DNA of 33,602 nucleotides from Candidatus Hydrothermota bacterium. Its GTDB lineage: Bacteria; Hydrothermota; Hydrothermia; B15-G9; DRBW01. Made by a program: the position numbers and the translations under genes. Shown here one piece after another: positions 9,230 to 17,615 of this stretch (positions are counted from its first letter, which is position 1; every line of letters begins with the position of its first letter). The notes under the pieces are model-generated. The model had not been told where the DNA came from. It saw only the letters and a program-made list of their open reading frames with translations, and did not search any database. The stretch spans positions 1-33,602 of the forward strand of contig JAGGUL010000068.1 of NCBI GenBank assembly GCA_021158525.1, read 5' to 3'.

Positions 9230-9882
9230 TTAGCCTTACCGCCCTTTACCTTTTCCCAGTCCGCCAGAAACCTCTCTATGCCTATATCGGTGAGCGGATG
9301 TTTGACGATCTGTCGGAGAACTTTGGGGGGAACCGTCGCTATATCTGCCCCTGCAACAGCTGCCTCGAGGACGTGCATGGGGTGTCTCACCGAGGCAACG
9401 AGAAGCTCCGTCTCCACCTCATAATTCATGAATATCTCCATGGTATCCCTGACGACCTTCATTCCTTCGGTCGCGATATCGTCGAGCCTGCCGATGAAGG
9501 GCGACACGAAGGCGGCACCGGCTTTGGCCGCGAGAAGGGCCTGAAGGGGCGTGAAAATGAGGGTGACGTTGGTCCTGATCCCCTCGTCGGCAAGTCTCCT
9601 CACTGCCTTCAGCCCATCTACGGTGAAGGGTATCTTTATCACGATGTTCTTGTGAATGGCCGCAAGTTCGCGCGCCTCCTTCACCATCCCTTCGGCATCG
9701 AGGGCTATGACTTCGGCCGAAACGGGCCCCTTCACGATCTCACAGATCCTGTAAAGAATTTCCCGAGGATCGCCCTCTTCCCTCGATAAAAGCGTCGGAT
9801 TGGTAGTAGCTCCTTCTATGATCCCCCAGGAAGCAATTTCCTCTATATCCGGGATATGAGCTGTATCGATAAAGAGCTTCAT
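9226..9882 (-). CDS. tal: Transaldolase (short TalC/fructose-6-phosphate aldolase-like form)
   Basis: 218 residues, the length of the short transaldolase class. It opens with [16 protein letters not shown] and [12 protein letters not shown]. The Schiff-base lysine is in [16 protein letters not shown], and it has [19 protein letters not shown] and [10 protein letters not shown]. It transfers dihydroxyacetone units in the non-oxidative pentose phosphate pathway. Some members are fructose-6-phosphate aldolases, and sequence alone does not settle which. It has a strong Shine-Dalgarno site (AAGGAGGAG) before ATG 9882, 16 bases after the truA stop. Confidence 0.92.
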   Translation of the reverse strand: MKLFIDTAHIPDIEEIASWGIIEGATTNPTLLSREEGDPREILYRICEIVKGPVSAEVIALDAEGMVKEARELAAIHKNIVIKIPFTVDGLKAVRRLADEGIRTNVTLIFTPLQALLAAKAGAAFVSPFIGRLDDIATEGMKVVRDTMEIFMNYEVETELLVASVRHPMHVLEAAVAGADIATVPPKVLRQIVKHPLTDIGIERFLADWEKVKGGKAK

Positions 9883-9898
9883 CGAAACTCCTCCTTTT

Positions 9899-10612
9899 TC
9901 AATAATAGACCCGTACGAGCGTCAAACCATGGGGAGGTGCGACGAGCACTCTCGATCTCCTCCCCCTGAAAAACCCTACAAGGCTCTTCTCTTCCAGCCT
10001 GCCCGAAGCGATCAAGACCATCGTCCCTGCGAGTATCCGCACCATCTTGTGCAGAAACCTGTCAGCTATGATCTCGAAATAGAGCTCCTCTCCCCTCTCG
10101 AGCCAGGCGGCATATTTAACATTACATGTCCCTCCTCTCTCGTCGGTCGAGAGGAGGGAAAAATCGTGCTCGCCCAGCGCCTCCGAGGCGAGCCTGTTAA
10201 GAGCCTCGAGATCGGGCTCGAAGGGACATTCCCAGGCAAATCGCCTCAAAAGAGGCGATTTGCCGAGCAACACTCTGTATCTGTAAAGCTTACCTTTTGC
10301 GCTGTATCTCGCATTGAAATCAGGCTCAGCCTCTGAGGCCTCTTTTATCAAAATATCCGATGCGGTGAGCCCGTTGAGCGACCGCTTCAGGGATTCCACA
10401 TCCACGTCAAAATCGGTGTGAAGACTGGCAACCTGTCCCTCAGCGTGAACTCCCCTGTCGGTCCTCGAAGCGCCGACGAGTTTAAACTGTCCCTCAGGGA
10501 AAAGAACCCTCAGAGCTTTCAGAAGTTCTCCCTGAACGGTCCTCACCAGAGGCTGCACCTGCCAGCCATAAAAATCCCCCCCATCATACTCTATAAGAAG
10601 CCGTATCACCAT
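9899..10612 (-). CDS. truA: tRNA pseudouridine(38-40) synthase TruA
   Basis: 237 residues, starting with the typical [17 protein letters not shown]. The catalytic Asp is in [17 protein letters not shown], and the conserved [16 protein letters not shown] is near the C-terminus. It isomerises U38-40 in the anticodon stem of many tRNAs. It is the first gene of the six-gene minus-strand operon. The ATG at 10612 lies about 20 bases after the predicted transcription start of the consensus promoter at 10639-10667, with an AAGG site about 11 bases upstream. Confidence 0.95.
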   Translation of the reverse strand: MVIRLLIEYDGGDFYGWQVQPLVRTVQGELLKALRVLFPEGQFKLVGASRTDRGVHAEGQVASLHTDFDVDVESLKRSLNGLTASDILIKEASEAEPDFNARYSAKGKLYRYRVLLGKSPLLRRFAWECPFEPDLEALNRLASEALGEHDFSLLSTDERGGTCNVKYAAWLERGEELYFEIIADRFLHKMVRILAGTMVLIASGRLEEKSLVGFFRGRRSRVLVAPPHGLTLVRVYY

Positions 10613-10638
10613 TATGCATAAAGCCTTATTTCGCAGAG

Positions 10639-10667
10639 ATTATAAAACAAAGGCAATTTGCTGTCAA
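10639..10667 (-). promoter_or_regulatory. Perfect-consensus sigma70-type promoter for the truA operon
   Basis: On the minus strand, TTGACA (10667-10662) and TATAAT (10644-10639) are separated by exactly 17 bases. Both hexamers match consensus at all positions. Predicted transcription starts near 10632, giving a ~20-nt leader to truA. The -35 hexamer shares five base pairs with the -35 of the divergent promoter on the other strand. Confidence 0.85.
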
Positions 10668-10689
10668 TCGAGGGAAACTCTGTTATAAT
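10661..10689 (+). promoter_or_regulatory. Promoter for the radical SAM gene, -10 at leaderless distance
   Basis: CTGTCA (10661-10666), a 17-base spacer and a perfect TATAAT (10684-10689). The predicted start site falls at about 10696, essentially on the ATG at 10697. The -35 box overlaps the -35 of the truA promoter, so the two divergent promoters may exclude each other. Confidence 0.7.
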
Positions 10690-10696
10690 TAAGAAA

Positions 10697-11602
10697 ATGC
10701 TCCCGCCTGCAGAGATCAAAGTAAGGGCAGAGAAACTGCTGAGATACATGAAAAAATGCAATCTCTGTCCGGTAAAATGCGGAGCAAACAGGCTCAGCGA
10801 TGAAAAGGGGCTCTGCGGTGTCGGCAGGCACGCCCTCGTGTCCTCCTACGGGCCCCACTTCGGCGAGGAACCTGTTCTCGTCGGAAGAAGGGGGTCGGGG
10901 ACGGTCTTTTTCGCCGGATGCTCAATGCATTGCGTTTACTGTCAGAACTATGAGATAAGTCAGCTAAAACTGGGAAGAGCGACGAGCCCGCACGATCTTG
11001 CAGATATATTTCTCGAAATTCAGGAGATGGGCTGCCACAACCTGAACCTTGTAACCCCCTCCCATGTCGTCTCCCAGATCGTCGAAGCCCTATCGATCGC
11101 CAGGGGGAGGGGGTTTGACCTGCCCGTGGTTTACAACTCGGGAGGCTACGACAGGGTCGAGACACTCAGGCTTCTCGAAGGGATCATCGACATCTACATG
11201 CCCGACATAAAATACGGCGATTCCGAGATCGCCGAGAGATATTCAGGGGTTCCGGGTTATTTCGAGACGGCGAAGAAGGCGGTCAGAGAGATGCACAGGC
11301 AGGTGGGAGACCTCATCATCGTCGATGGCGTCGCAGTGAGGGGCCTCATCGTGAGGCATCTGGTTCTGCCCAAAGGCCTCGCGAGCTCCGAAAAAGTGTT
11401 GAAATTCTTGCGTTACGAGATATCGAAGGATACCTACCTCAACATAATGGATCAGTATTACCCGGCATACAGGGCTTTCGACTTTCCCGAACTCAGCCGA
11501 AGGATAACGGCCGCCGAGGACAGAGAGGTCGTTGAAATGGCCCTCGAAATGGGATTCCATCGGGGTATCCCCTTTGACTTTATGGGTTCGAGACAAAAGT
11601 AG
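10697..11602 (+). CDS. Radical SAM protein, PflA-like/PflX (COG1313) family
   Basis: About 301 residues. An N-terminal Cys-rich motif (CNLCPVKCGANR...GLCGVG) precedes the radical SAM cluster CSMHCVYC, which binds the [4Fe-4S] cluster that cleaves S-adenosylmethionine. The conserved HNLNLVTPSHV and DIYMPDIKYG segments place it in the PflX-like group, whose substrates are mostly unknown. ATG 10697 is chosen because the in-frame TTG at 10658 lies inside the promoter. With that start the mRNA would be nearly leaderless. A later ATG at 10748 (MKKCNLCP) would also keep all cysteines but has no clear ribosome-binding site. It is a monocistronic gene followed by its neighbour's own promoter. Confidence 0.85.
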   Translation: MLPPAEIKVRAEKLLRYMKKCNLCPVKCGANRLSDEKGLCGVGRHALVSSYGPHFGEEPVLVGRRGSGTVFFAGCSMHCVYCQNYEISQLKLGRATSPHDLADIFLEIQEMGCHNLNLVTPSHVVSQIVEALSIARGRGFDLPVVYNSGGYDRVETLRLLEGIIDIYMPDIKYGDSEIAERYSGVPGYFETAKKAVREMHRQVGDLIIVDGVAVRGLIVRHLVLPKGLASSEKVLKFLRYEISKDTYLNIMDQYYPAYRAFDFPELSRRITAAEDREVVEMALEMGFHRGIPFDFMGSRQK

Positions 11603-11632
11603 TTGTCAAGCCGCGGCCTATCGGGTTATAAT
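11603..11632 (+). promoter_or_regulatory. Promoter for the DUF2723 operon
   Basis: TTGTCA (11603-11608), an 18-base spacer and TATAAT (11627-11632) lie directly after the radical SAM stop codon. Predicted transcription starts near 11639. The leader contains AAAGGAGG at about 11644-11651, seven bases or so before ATG 11658. Confidence 0.75.
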
Positions 11633-11657
11633 TCGGTTGTTCCAAAGGAGGTATCAG

Positions 11658-14504
11658 ATGCAGGAAAAGAGGCTGAGAGGTATTATTTTTATCATTCTGA
11701 CCTTCCTCACGTGGCTTCTGTATTTCAAAACGACTGCCCCCACCGTGGTATTCTGGGATGTCGGCGAATTCCTTGCCAGTTCCTATATATTGGGAATTCC
11801 CCATCCTCCCGGGACACCCCTCTACGTCATACTCGGAAAATTCTTCTCCCTGCTTCCCCTTCCGATGGCTTTCTTCTACAGGCTGCTCAACGGCGGACAT
11901 CCCGTGGAGGCCGTTCTCAGGATAACGATGATCTCCATATTGAGCGGTGCTTTCACCGCCGGCTTCGGCTATCTCGTGATCGCGAGGCTGCTCAGGAAAT
12001 GGGATCCCAAAGTGCCCGGTTTTATAGTTCACCTCTCAGCAATTTTCGGCGCCCTCGTGGGGGCAATCGCGGTGACGGTCTGGATGAACTCCATCGAGGC
12101 CGAGACCTATTCCCCCTCGGTGGCCGTCATGGTCTTCCTCACCTGGGTTGGGCTCAACTGGTACGACAAAAGGAACGACGCCAAGAGCCTGCGATATCTT
12201 CTCTTTGCCCTCTATTTCCTCTTCCTTTCATCGGGAATACACCTCATGCCCCTAATATTCTTCCCGGCTCTCTTCGTCTTCGTATGGGCGATAAAACCTA
12301 AACTCATCTGGGACCTGGAGTTCCTGGCGATCATCGCCCTTTCCTTCATGATAATTACCTTGATAAAACTCACCTACGAACCGACAAGGGGAGCCGTCTT
12401 CATGCACATACTGGCCTATCTCGTTCTCCTCTGGTACCTTAGGCTCAGAAATCTCCTGGACTTCGATAACATCTGGGTGATGGGTTATCTCATCGGAGGC
12501 CTCCTCATCGTGATAGGCCTCATCTCTTCGGGAGCCCTTTTCCTCTTCGTGGTCGGAACTTTTCTGGCTTTCATATCCCTCTATATGAGGGCTGACCTCC
12601 ACAGGGAATGGAAGGGATTCGCGCTGATTCTGATCGTACTTGCCTTAACTACAGAATTTTACATGATCGTACGGGCCCATCATCATCCCGGGATAAACGA
12701 GGCAGATCCCGAAAACTGGAAGGCTTTCTGGGATGTGCTCTTCAGGAAACAGTACGAGCCTGCCAAGATATTCCCGAGGAGAATACCCTTCCCCGATCAG
12801 TTCAGGCTCTTCTGGCTTTACTACACCTGGCAATATTTCGGCAGCCTGACATTCATAATCCCGCTCCTGGGCATCATAGGCTTTGTGATGCATTACTTTG
12901 AGGACAGGAAGACCTTCGCCCTCGTCGGAACTGCCATGCTCATGGGCAGTCTGGGGCTCATAATCTACCTGAACCTCAAGGACTCCCCCACTCATCCCAT
13001 TCACAGCTTCAACCCGAGGGAGGTGAGGGACAGGGATTACTTCTTCGCCCCGGCCTACACCTACATAGGGTTTTACGCGGGCATCGGGCTCTGGGAGATC
13101 CTCAAATTGCTCCTCGAAAACGTCAAAAACAGGCTCATACCCATCGTCACAGGGCTCGTGATCAGCATCGCTATCATAGGCTATCAGATGGCTATGGCCT
13201 ATCCCCGTGTTGACAGGTCCAAGAACTACATAGCCGAAGATTACGCCTACAACATGCTCATCTCACCCAAAGGGAAGTCGGTCATGTACACAAACGGGGA
13301 CAACGACACCTTTCCCCTCTGGTTCGACCAGGAGGTACTGGGCGTCCGAAGGGACGTGATCATAGCGAACCTGTCGCTCCTGAACACAAACTGGTACATA
13401 AAACAGCTGAAGAGCTGGGGCGCTCCCATCAGCTTCTCCATGTCGGAGATCGAATCCCTTCCGCCCTTCTTCAGGACGGAATGGGGAGGCATGCTCCTGA
13501 GGGACTTCATGATAAGGGACATGTTGGCCACCAGCGCCGGTTATGAAGCCGATTCCTTTTACTATCTCTACGGCGGCTCGATCAAGTTCCCGAGGATCTA
13601 CCTGGCGCCCAAGGACAAGTTCCTGAAAGAGGTCATCGACGGGGCAAAATTCAAAATCCCCATCTACTTCGCCCTCACGGTCGCCAGGAATGTCTACGAC
13701 GGCTGGCAGGATCACTTCAGGATGGAGGGGCTCGCTTTCAGGGTCGTCCCATACAAAGCCTCTCCCGCCGGTATTCCCGGGATGGAGGGCATCGACGTCG
13801 AGAGGACCAGGCGCCTTCTACATAACGACATGCCACCTGACGAATTCCTGAAATTGTACAAGGACACCCTGCCCCCCGACGGTGTTTTCCGGTACAGGGG
13901 CGTCTTCAATCCCTCGGTCTTCAAGGACGGAAATCACATAAAGCTCGTGAGGAACTATGCCGCTTCGGCCCTCAGGCTCGGCCTCTACCTCAATCAGATG
14001 GGCAGGAAAGAAGAAGCCGCCCAGGAATTCGACTTTGCCAACAAACTCCTCTATCAGATAATTTACATGGCCGATCACTTCGGCCTGAAGGACGAGGACC
14101 TGAAGGCGCTGCCCGAGATAAGGAACCAGATAATTGCCATCTCTCAGAGGCTCGCCGACCTCTACCGGGAACTCGGCAAATATGAACTCGCTTCAAAGAC
14201 CGTCAGAGAAGCTCTTGAGCTGGAAAAAACGGGGGCTCTTTACACTGAAATGGCGATGATTTATCAGGATATGGGCGAAATCGACAGCTCAATACTCTAT
14301 TTCAGGATAGCCAAAGATCTCTCTCCCAGAGAACCGGCGAACTACCTGGGGCTTCATGAGACCTACCTCGCCAGGGGAGACACGGAGAACGCCATTGACA
14401 TCCTGGATCAATGGCTTAAAATCAACCCGAAAGACAGGACTGCCGAGTCGCTCAAGGTGGAGCTCGAGAAAAAATACAGCAAATCACAGAGAAAAGGGGG
14501 TTGA
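11658..14504 (+). CDS. DUF2723 multi-pass membrane protein with C-terminal TPRs (putative GT-C glycosyltransferase)
   Basis: 948 residues. The DUF2723 signature is near the N-terminus: PTVVFWDVGEFLASSYILGI and HPPGTPLYVILGKFFSL, with the acidic D-x-G-E motif typical of GT-C-fold enzymes. About 12-14 transmembrane helices extend to ~520. A large soluble domain (from about 530, including VMYTNGDNDTFPLWFDQEV) ends in TPR-like helices (~830-948). DUF2723 proteins are predicted to transfer sugars from polyprenyl carriers to proteins outside the membrane; activity here is inferred. The start is ATG 11658 with AAAGGAGG; the longer upstream frame runs into the radical SAM gene and is rejected. The next gene starts seven bases after the stop. 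Confidence 0.88.
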   Translation: MQEKRLRGIIFIILTFLTWLLYFKTTAPTVVFWDVGEFLASSYILGIPHPPGTPLYVILGKFFSLLPLPMAFFYRLLNGGHPVEAVLRITMISILSGAFTAGFGYLVIARLLRKWDPKVPGFIVHLSAIFGALVGAIAVTVWMNSIEAETYSPSVAVMVFLTWVGLNWYDKRNDAKSLRYLLFALYFLFLSSGIHLMPLIFFPALFVFVWAIKPKLIWDLEFLAIIALSFMIITLIKLTYEPTRGAVFMHILAYLVLLWYLRLRNLLDFDNIWVMGYLIGGLLIVIGLISSGALFLFVVGTFLAFISLYMRADLHREWKGFALILIVLALTTEFYMIVRAHHHPGINEADPENWKAFWDVLFRKQYEPAKIFPRRIPFPDQFRLFWLYYTWQYFGSLTFIIPLLGIIGFVMHYFEDRKTFALVGTAMLMGSLGLIIYLNLKDSPTHPIHSFNPREVRDRDYFFAPAYTYIGFYAGIGLWEILKLLLENVKNRLIPIVTGLVISIAIIGYQMAMAYPRVDRSKNYIAEDYAYNMLISPKGKSVMYTNGDNDTFPLWFDQEVLGVRRDVIIANLSLLNTNWYIKQLKSWGAPISFSMSEIESLPPFFRTEWGGMLLRDFMIRDMLATSAGYEADSFYYLYGGSIKFPRIYLAPKDKFLKEVIDGAKFKIPIYFALTVARNVYDGWQDHFRMEGLAFRVVPYKASPAGIPGMEGIDVERTRRLLHNDMPPDEFLKLYKDTLPPDGVFRYRGVFNPSVFKDGNHIKLVRNYAASALRLGLYLNQMGRKEEAAQEFDFANKLLYQIIYMADHFGLKDEDLKALPEIRNQIIAISQRLADLYRELGKYELASKTVREALELEKTGALYTEMAMIYQDMGEIDSSILYFRIAKDLSPREPANYLGLHETYLARGDTENAIDILDQWLKINPKDRTAESLKVELEKKYSKSQRKGG

Positions 14505-14510
14505 GAACCC

Positions 14511-15638
14511 ATGGCACATGCATACACTCCAGGCCTCAGAGTTACGAAGGCCGCCATCATAAGAAAAGAAAGAAGATTGCCCCTTCCGGGCCAGGTTCTT
14601 GCTGAGAAAGGCGACAGGGTCAGGGCGGAGGACGTCGTCGCCCGGACCGAGCTTCCCGGAAACGTTCAGCCCATCAACGTTGCCGGACTCCTCTCTGTTC
14701 CGCCCGAGGATGTCCCCCAGCTCATGCTGAAGAAGGAGGGAGAGTCTGTCAGAAAGGGCGAACCCATAGCTCAGTCGAAGGGTTTCTTTGGCCTCTTCAA
14801 ATCGACCGTCACAGCGCCCTCCGACGGGACCATAGAGAGCATCTCGCGGATCACCGGCCAGGTGATACTGAGAGAGCCTCCCATTCCCGTCGAGGTAAAT
14901 GCCTATGTGGACGGGACCGTGATCGATGTCTTCGAAAACGAGGGTGTGGTGGTGGAGACTAAGGCCAGTTTCATCCAGGGAATCTTCGGCATCGGCGGCG
15001 AGAGGATCGGGATCATCAAGGCCCTCGTCGAAAATCCCGAGGACGAAATCACACCCGACCTGATCACGCCGGACTGCGAGGGAAAGATCCTGATCGGCGG
15101 TTCCTTCATCACCGCCGAAGCCATAAACCGCGCCATATCAGTGAAGGCGAAGGGAATAGTGGTGGGCGGGATCGATGACAAAAACCTCCGCGATTTCCTG
15201 GGCTACGACATCGGCGTGGCCATAACAGGCTCCGAGCAAAAGGGAATTACCCTGATGATCACCGAGGGTTTCGGAAAGCTCAGGATGGCCAAGAAGACTT
15301 TCGAACTCCTCGTTTCTCTCGAGGGCAAAAAGGCCTCGATAAACGGGGCAACTCAGATAAGGGCGGGCGTGATAAGGCCCGAGGTCATAGTCCCTCTCGG
15401 CGAGGACGCCGAAGTGAAAGAGGAAAGAGGAGAAGAGCTGAAGGAAGGACTGGTCATCGGTTCCCAGGTCAGGGTTATAAGGGAACCATATTTCGGGATG
15501 CTGGGGAAGGTGACAGCATTGCCTCCCGAGCTCAAGGAGATCGAGACCGAGGCGAAGGTGAGGGTACTCGAGCTCGAGCTCGAGGACGGCAGGAAAGTCA
15601 TCATACCCCGTGCCAACGTGGAGATAATCGAGGAATAA
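14511..15638 (+). CDS. Unknown protein with RnfC-like barrel-sandwich N-terminus and C-terminal KOW-like domain
   Basis: 375 residues, soluble and rich in beta strands. Residues ~10-110 (LPLPGQVLAEKGDRVRAEDV, KGEPIAQSKGFFG, VTAPSDGTIESIS) resemble the barrel-sandwich/lipoyl-like domain at the N-terminus of RnfC and NqrA. Residues ~135-290 form an unrecognised domain with repeated GGERIG / GGSFIT / GGIDD turns. The C-terminus (VIGSQVRVIREPYFGMLGKV) looks like a KOW motif. No [4Fe-4S] or flavin motifs of Rnf subunits and no other Rnf genes are present, so it is not an Rnf subunit. It sits seven bases after the DUF2723 gene and five before rimO. Function unknown. Confidence 0.8.
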   Translation: MAHAYTPGLRVTKAAIIRKERRLPLPGQVLAEKGDRVRAEDVVARTELPGNVQPINVAGLLSVPPEDVPQLMLKKEGESVRKGEPIAQSKGFFGLFKSTVTAPSDGTIESISRITGQVILREPPIPVEVNAYVDGTVIDVFENEGVVVETKASFIQGIFGIGGERIGIIKALVENPEDEITPDLITPDCEGKILIGGSFITAEAINRAISVKAKGIVVGGIDDKNLRDFLGYDIGVAITGSEQKGITLMITEGFGKLRMAKKTFELLVSLEGKKASINGATQIRAGVIRPEVIVPLGEDAEVKEERGEELKEGLVIGSQVRVIREPYFGMLGKVTALPPELKEIETEAKVRVLELELEDGRKVIIPRANVEIIEE

Positions 15639-15642
15639 ACCC

Positions 15643-16956
15643 ATAAGAAGGTTTTTCATCGAGACTCTGGGATGTCCCAAAAACCTCGTTGATTCCGAGG
15701 TAATCAGGGGCCTGCTGGAGAAGAAGGGCTATATCTTCGACGCTGAGAAACCTTCCTATTACATCCTGAACACCTGCGCCTTTATAGAACCTGCCCTGAG
15801 AGAATCATTTGAAGCCATTGAGAGGCTCATCGACCTCAAGAAGAAGGGCCGGATAGAGAAATTAGTTATTGCGGGCTGCCTGCCCCAGAGAAAAGCTGAT
15901 TTTCTCCGGAAGATGTACCCCGAGATTGACCTCATCGTCGGCTCGTCGATGATCGGTTACATATCGGAGTTGATAGAAAAAAGAGGTTTCTACGCGAATA
16001 AAAGAAAGGCCTTTCTCTATTCCCACGATACTCCTCGTAACCTCCTCACGCCGGGACACTACGCCTATCTTAAAATTGCCGAGGGATGCTCCAGAAAATG
16101 TACCTTCTGCACCATACCGTCCATTAAAGGCCCAGTAAAATCGCGTCTTCTCGAATCGGTGCTCGCCGAAGCCCGCCAGCTAATTGAAAAGGGTGTCAGG
16201 GAACTGATCCTCATAGCTCAGGACCTCACGATGTACGGCATTGACCTCTATGGTAAGCCGGCCCTTCGGGAGCTCCTCGCTAAACTCGACGCCCTGCCCG
16301 GAGATTTCTGGATCAGGCTGCTTTACCTCCATCCCGCCGGAGTCAACAGACGCCTCCTCCAGGCCATAAAAGCGATGGACAAGGTAGTCCCCTATCTCGA
16401 TGTCCCGGTACAGCACGTCTCGGACAAGCTGCTTAGACTTATGGGAAGGGCCGGGGGCGGGAAAAAGGTCAGGTGGGTCGTGGAAAAAATAAGGTCAGGC
16501 CTTCCCGGCTTTTACCTCCGCACCGAGATCATAGTCGGCTTTCCCGGCGAGAGCGATGAGGAATTCCAGGAGCTGCTCCGATTTGTCGAGGATGCCCGTT
16601 TCGAGAGAATAGGCCTCTTCAGATACTGGGATGAGCCCAGGACCCCATCGAGCCGCATGGAGGAGAAGGTCCCCGAGGAGACGATCGAGGAGAGATATGC
16701 CATCGCCTTCGAGATATCAAACCTCGTCATGGAAAGGGCACAGGAAAGGCTCGTCGGGAAAACCCTCAAAGCCATCGCCGATGAAAGCGGGGCACTGGGA
16801 ACATTCCTCAGAACCCCCTACGACGCCCCCGAGATCGATATGGGGATCCGAATCGGGGAAAAACTAAAGCCAGGCCATTTTTACAAGGTAGAGGTCACGA
16901 AAAGGGAAGGTCTGAACCTCGAAGGCAAAGTCAAAAGGGGAGGAAACAACAGGTGA
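15643..16956 (+). CDS. rimO: Ribosomal protein S12 methylthiotransferase RimO (apparent AUA start)
   Basis: 437 residues counted from 15643. It adds a methylthio group to an aspartate of ribosomal protein S12. The N-terminal methylthiotransferase domain has its three cluster cysteines at 11 (TLGCPKN), 45 (NTCAF) and 79 (AGCLPQ). The radical SAM motif CSRKCTFC is at 149-156, and a TRAM-like C-terminus is present. No ATG, GTG or TTG occurs in this frame between the upstream stop (15625) and ATG 15913, and starting at 15913 would remove all three cluster cysteines. ATA at 15643 gives the expected N-terminus (xRRFFIETLGC) and has GAGGA at 15630-15634, eight bases upstream. A single-base error from ATG is the alternative. 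The stop overlaps the next gene (GTGA). Confidence 0.92.
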   Translation: MRRFFIETLGCPKNLVDSEVIRGLLEKKGYIFDAEKPSYYILNTCAFIEPALRESFEAIERLIDLKKKGRIEKLVIAGCLPQRKADFLRKMYPEIDLIVGSSMIGYISELIEKRGFYANKRKAFLYSHDTPRNLLTPGHYAYLKIAEGCSRKCTFCTIPSIKGPVKSRLLESVLAEARQLIEKGVRELILIAQDLTMYGIDLYGKPALRELLAKLDALPGDFWIRLLYLHPAGVNRRLLQAIKAMDKVVPYLDVPVQHVSDKLLRLMGRAGGGKKVRWVVEKIRSGLPGFYLRTEIIVGFPGESDEEFQELLRFVEDARFERIGLFRYWDEPRTPSSRMEEKVPEETIEERYAIAFEISNLVMERAQERLVGKTLKAIADESGALGTFLRTPYDAPEIDMGIRIGEKLKPGHFYKVEVTKREGLNLEGKVKRGGNNR

Positions 16957-17615
16957 AAGAGCCAAAGTGCGGCGTGATTCTGGACATGGACGGAGTGATC
17001 CTGGATTCGGAGCCGATACACCTTGAGGCGACAAACAGGGTCCTGAAAAAATTCGGGGCAAAGCTCTCTTACGGGGAGAACATCTCCCTTCAGGGAATCG
17101 CCGAAATCCCGTACTGGAAGATCCTCATGGACAGGTTTGGCTTCTCAGAGGATGTCACGGTGCTCATAAAAGAGAAAGAGAAACACATGCTCGATGTTCT
17201 CTCCCGAAAAGAGCTGGCCCCCAGCGAAGGCCTCCTCGAATTTCTGAGAGCCCTTCGAAAAAGGAGAATACCGATCGGCCTCGCCTCATCGTCTCAGCTC
17301 AATCAGATCAACTTCATCCTCCGTAAACTCGGACTGAGGGAATTCTTCTCCGCCATAACCTCCGGCGAGGAGGTATCGGAGGGGAAACCCGAGCCGCAGA
17401 TATATCTCGAGACCGCGAGGAGGCTCGGCGTACCCCCCGAAAGATGTGTGGCCATCGAGGACTCAAGAAACGGCCTCATTTCGGCCAAAAGGGCCGGGAT
17501 GAAAGTCATCGCCTACAGAAACGACTTCGGCCTGGATGTCGACATGAAAATAAACTCTTTCCTGGAACTGAAGGACCTGAGGTTTCTCGAAGAATTAGGG
17601 CTGCTCGAGGACTGA
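16953..17615 (+). CDS. HAD-family phosphatase/phosphomutase (beta-phosphoglucomutase-like)
   Basis: 220 residues with all four HAD motifs: the nucleophile DMDGVILDSEPIHLE, motif II LASSSQ, the motif III lysine in SEGKPEPQIY, and the motif IV acidic pair in CVAIEDSRNG. The helical cap is of the PGM/GPH type. Substrates in this group include sugar phosphates, phosphoglycolate and nucleotides; none can be assigned here. The GTG start at 16953 overlaps the rimO stop by four bases, and the stop is directly followed by the Trm1 ATG, so it lies inside an RNA/ribosome-modification operon without an obvious reason. Confidence 0.9.
   Translation: MKEPKCGVILDMDGVILDSEPIHLEATNRVLKKFGAKLSYGENISLQGIAEIPYWKILMDRFGFSEDVTVLIKEKEKHMLDVLSRKELAPSEGLLEFLRALRKRRIPIGLASSSQLNQINFILRKLGLREFFSAITSGEEVSEGKPEPQIYLETARRLGVPPERCVAIEDSRNGLISAKRAGMKVIAYRNDFGLDVDMKINSFLELKDLRFLEELGLLED

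Noticed and set aside
10658-10696. TTG start for the radical SAM gene at 10658
   Set aside because: These codons overlap the -35, spacer and -10 of the gene's own promoter, so they cannot be in the mRNA.
11532-11657. N-terminal extension of the DUF2723 protein into the radical SAM gene
   Set aside because: It includes a promoter and lies upstream of the AAAGGAGG ribosome site at about 11644. ATG 11658 is the natural start.
14511-15638. Rnf electron-transport complex subunit C
   Set aside because: Only the barrel-sandwich N-terminus resembles RnfC. There are no iron-sulfur or flavin motifs and no other Rnf genes.
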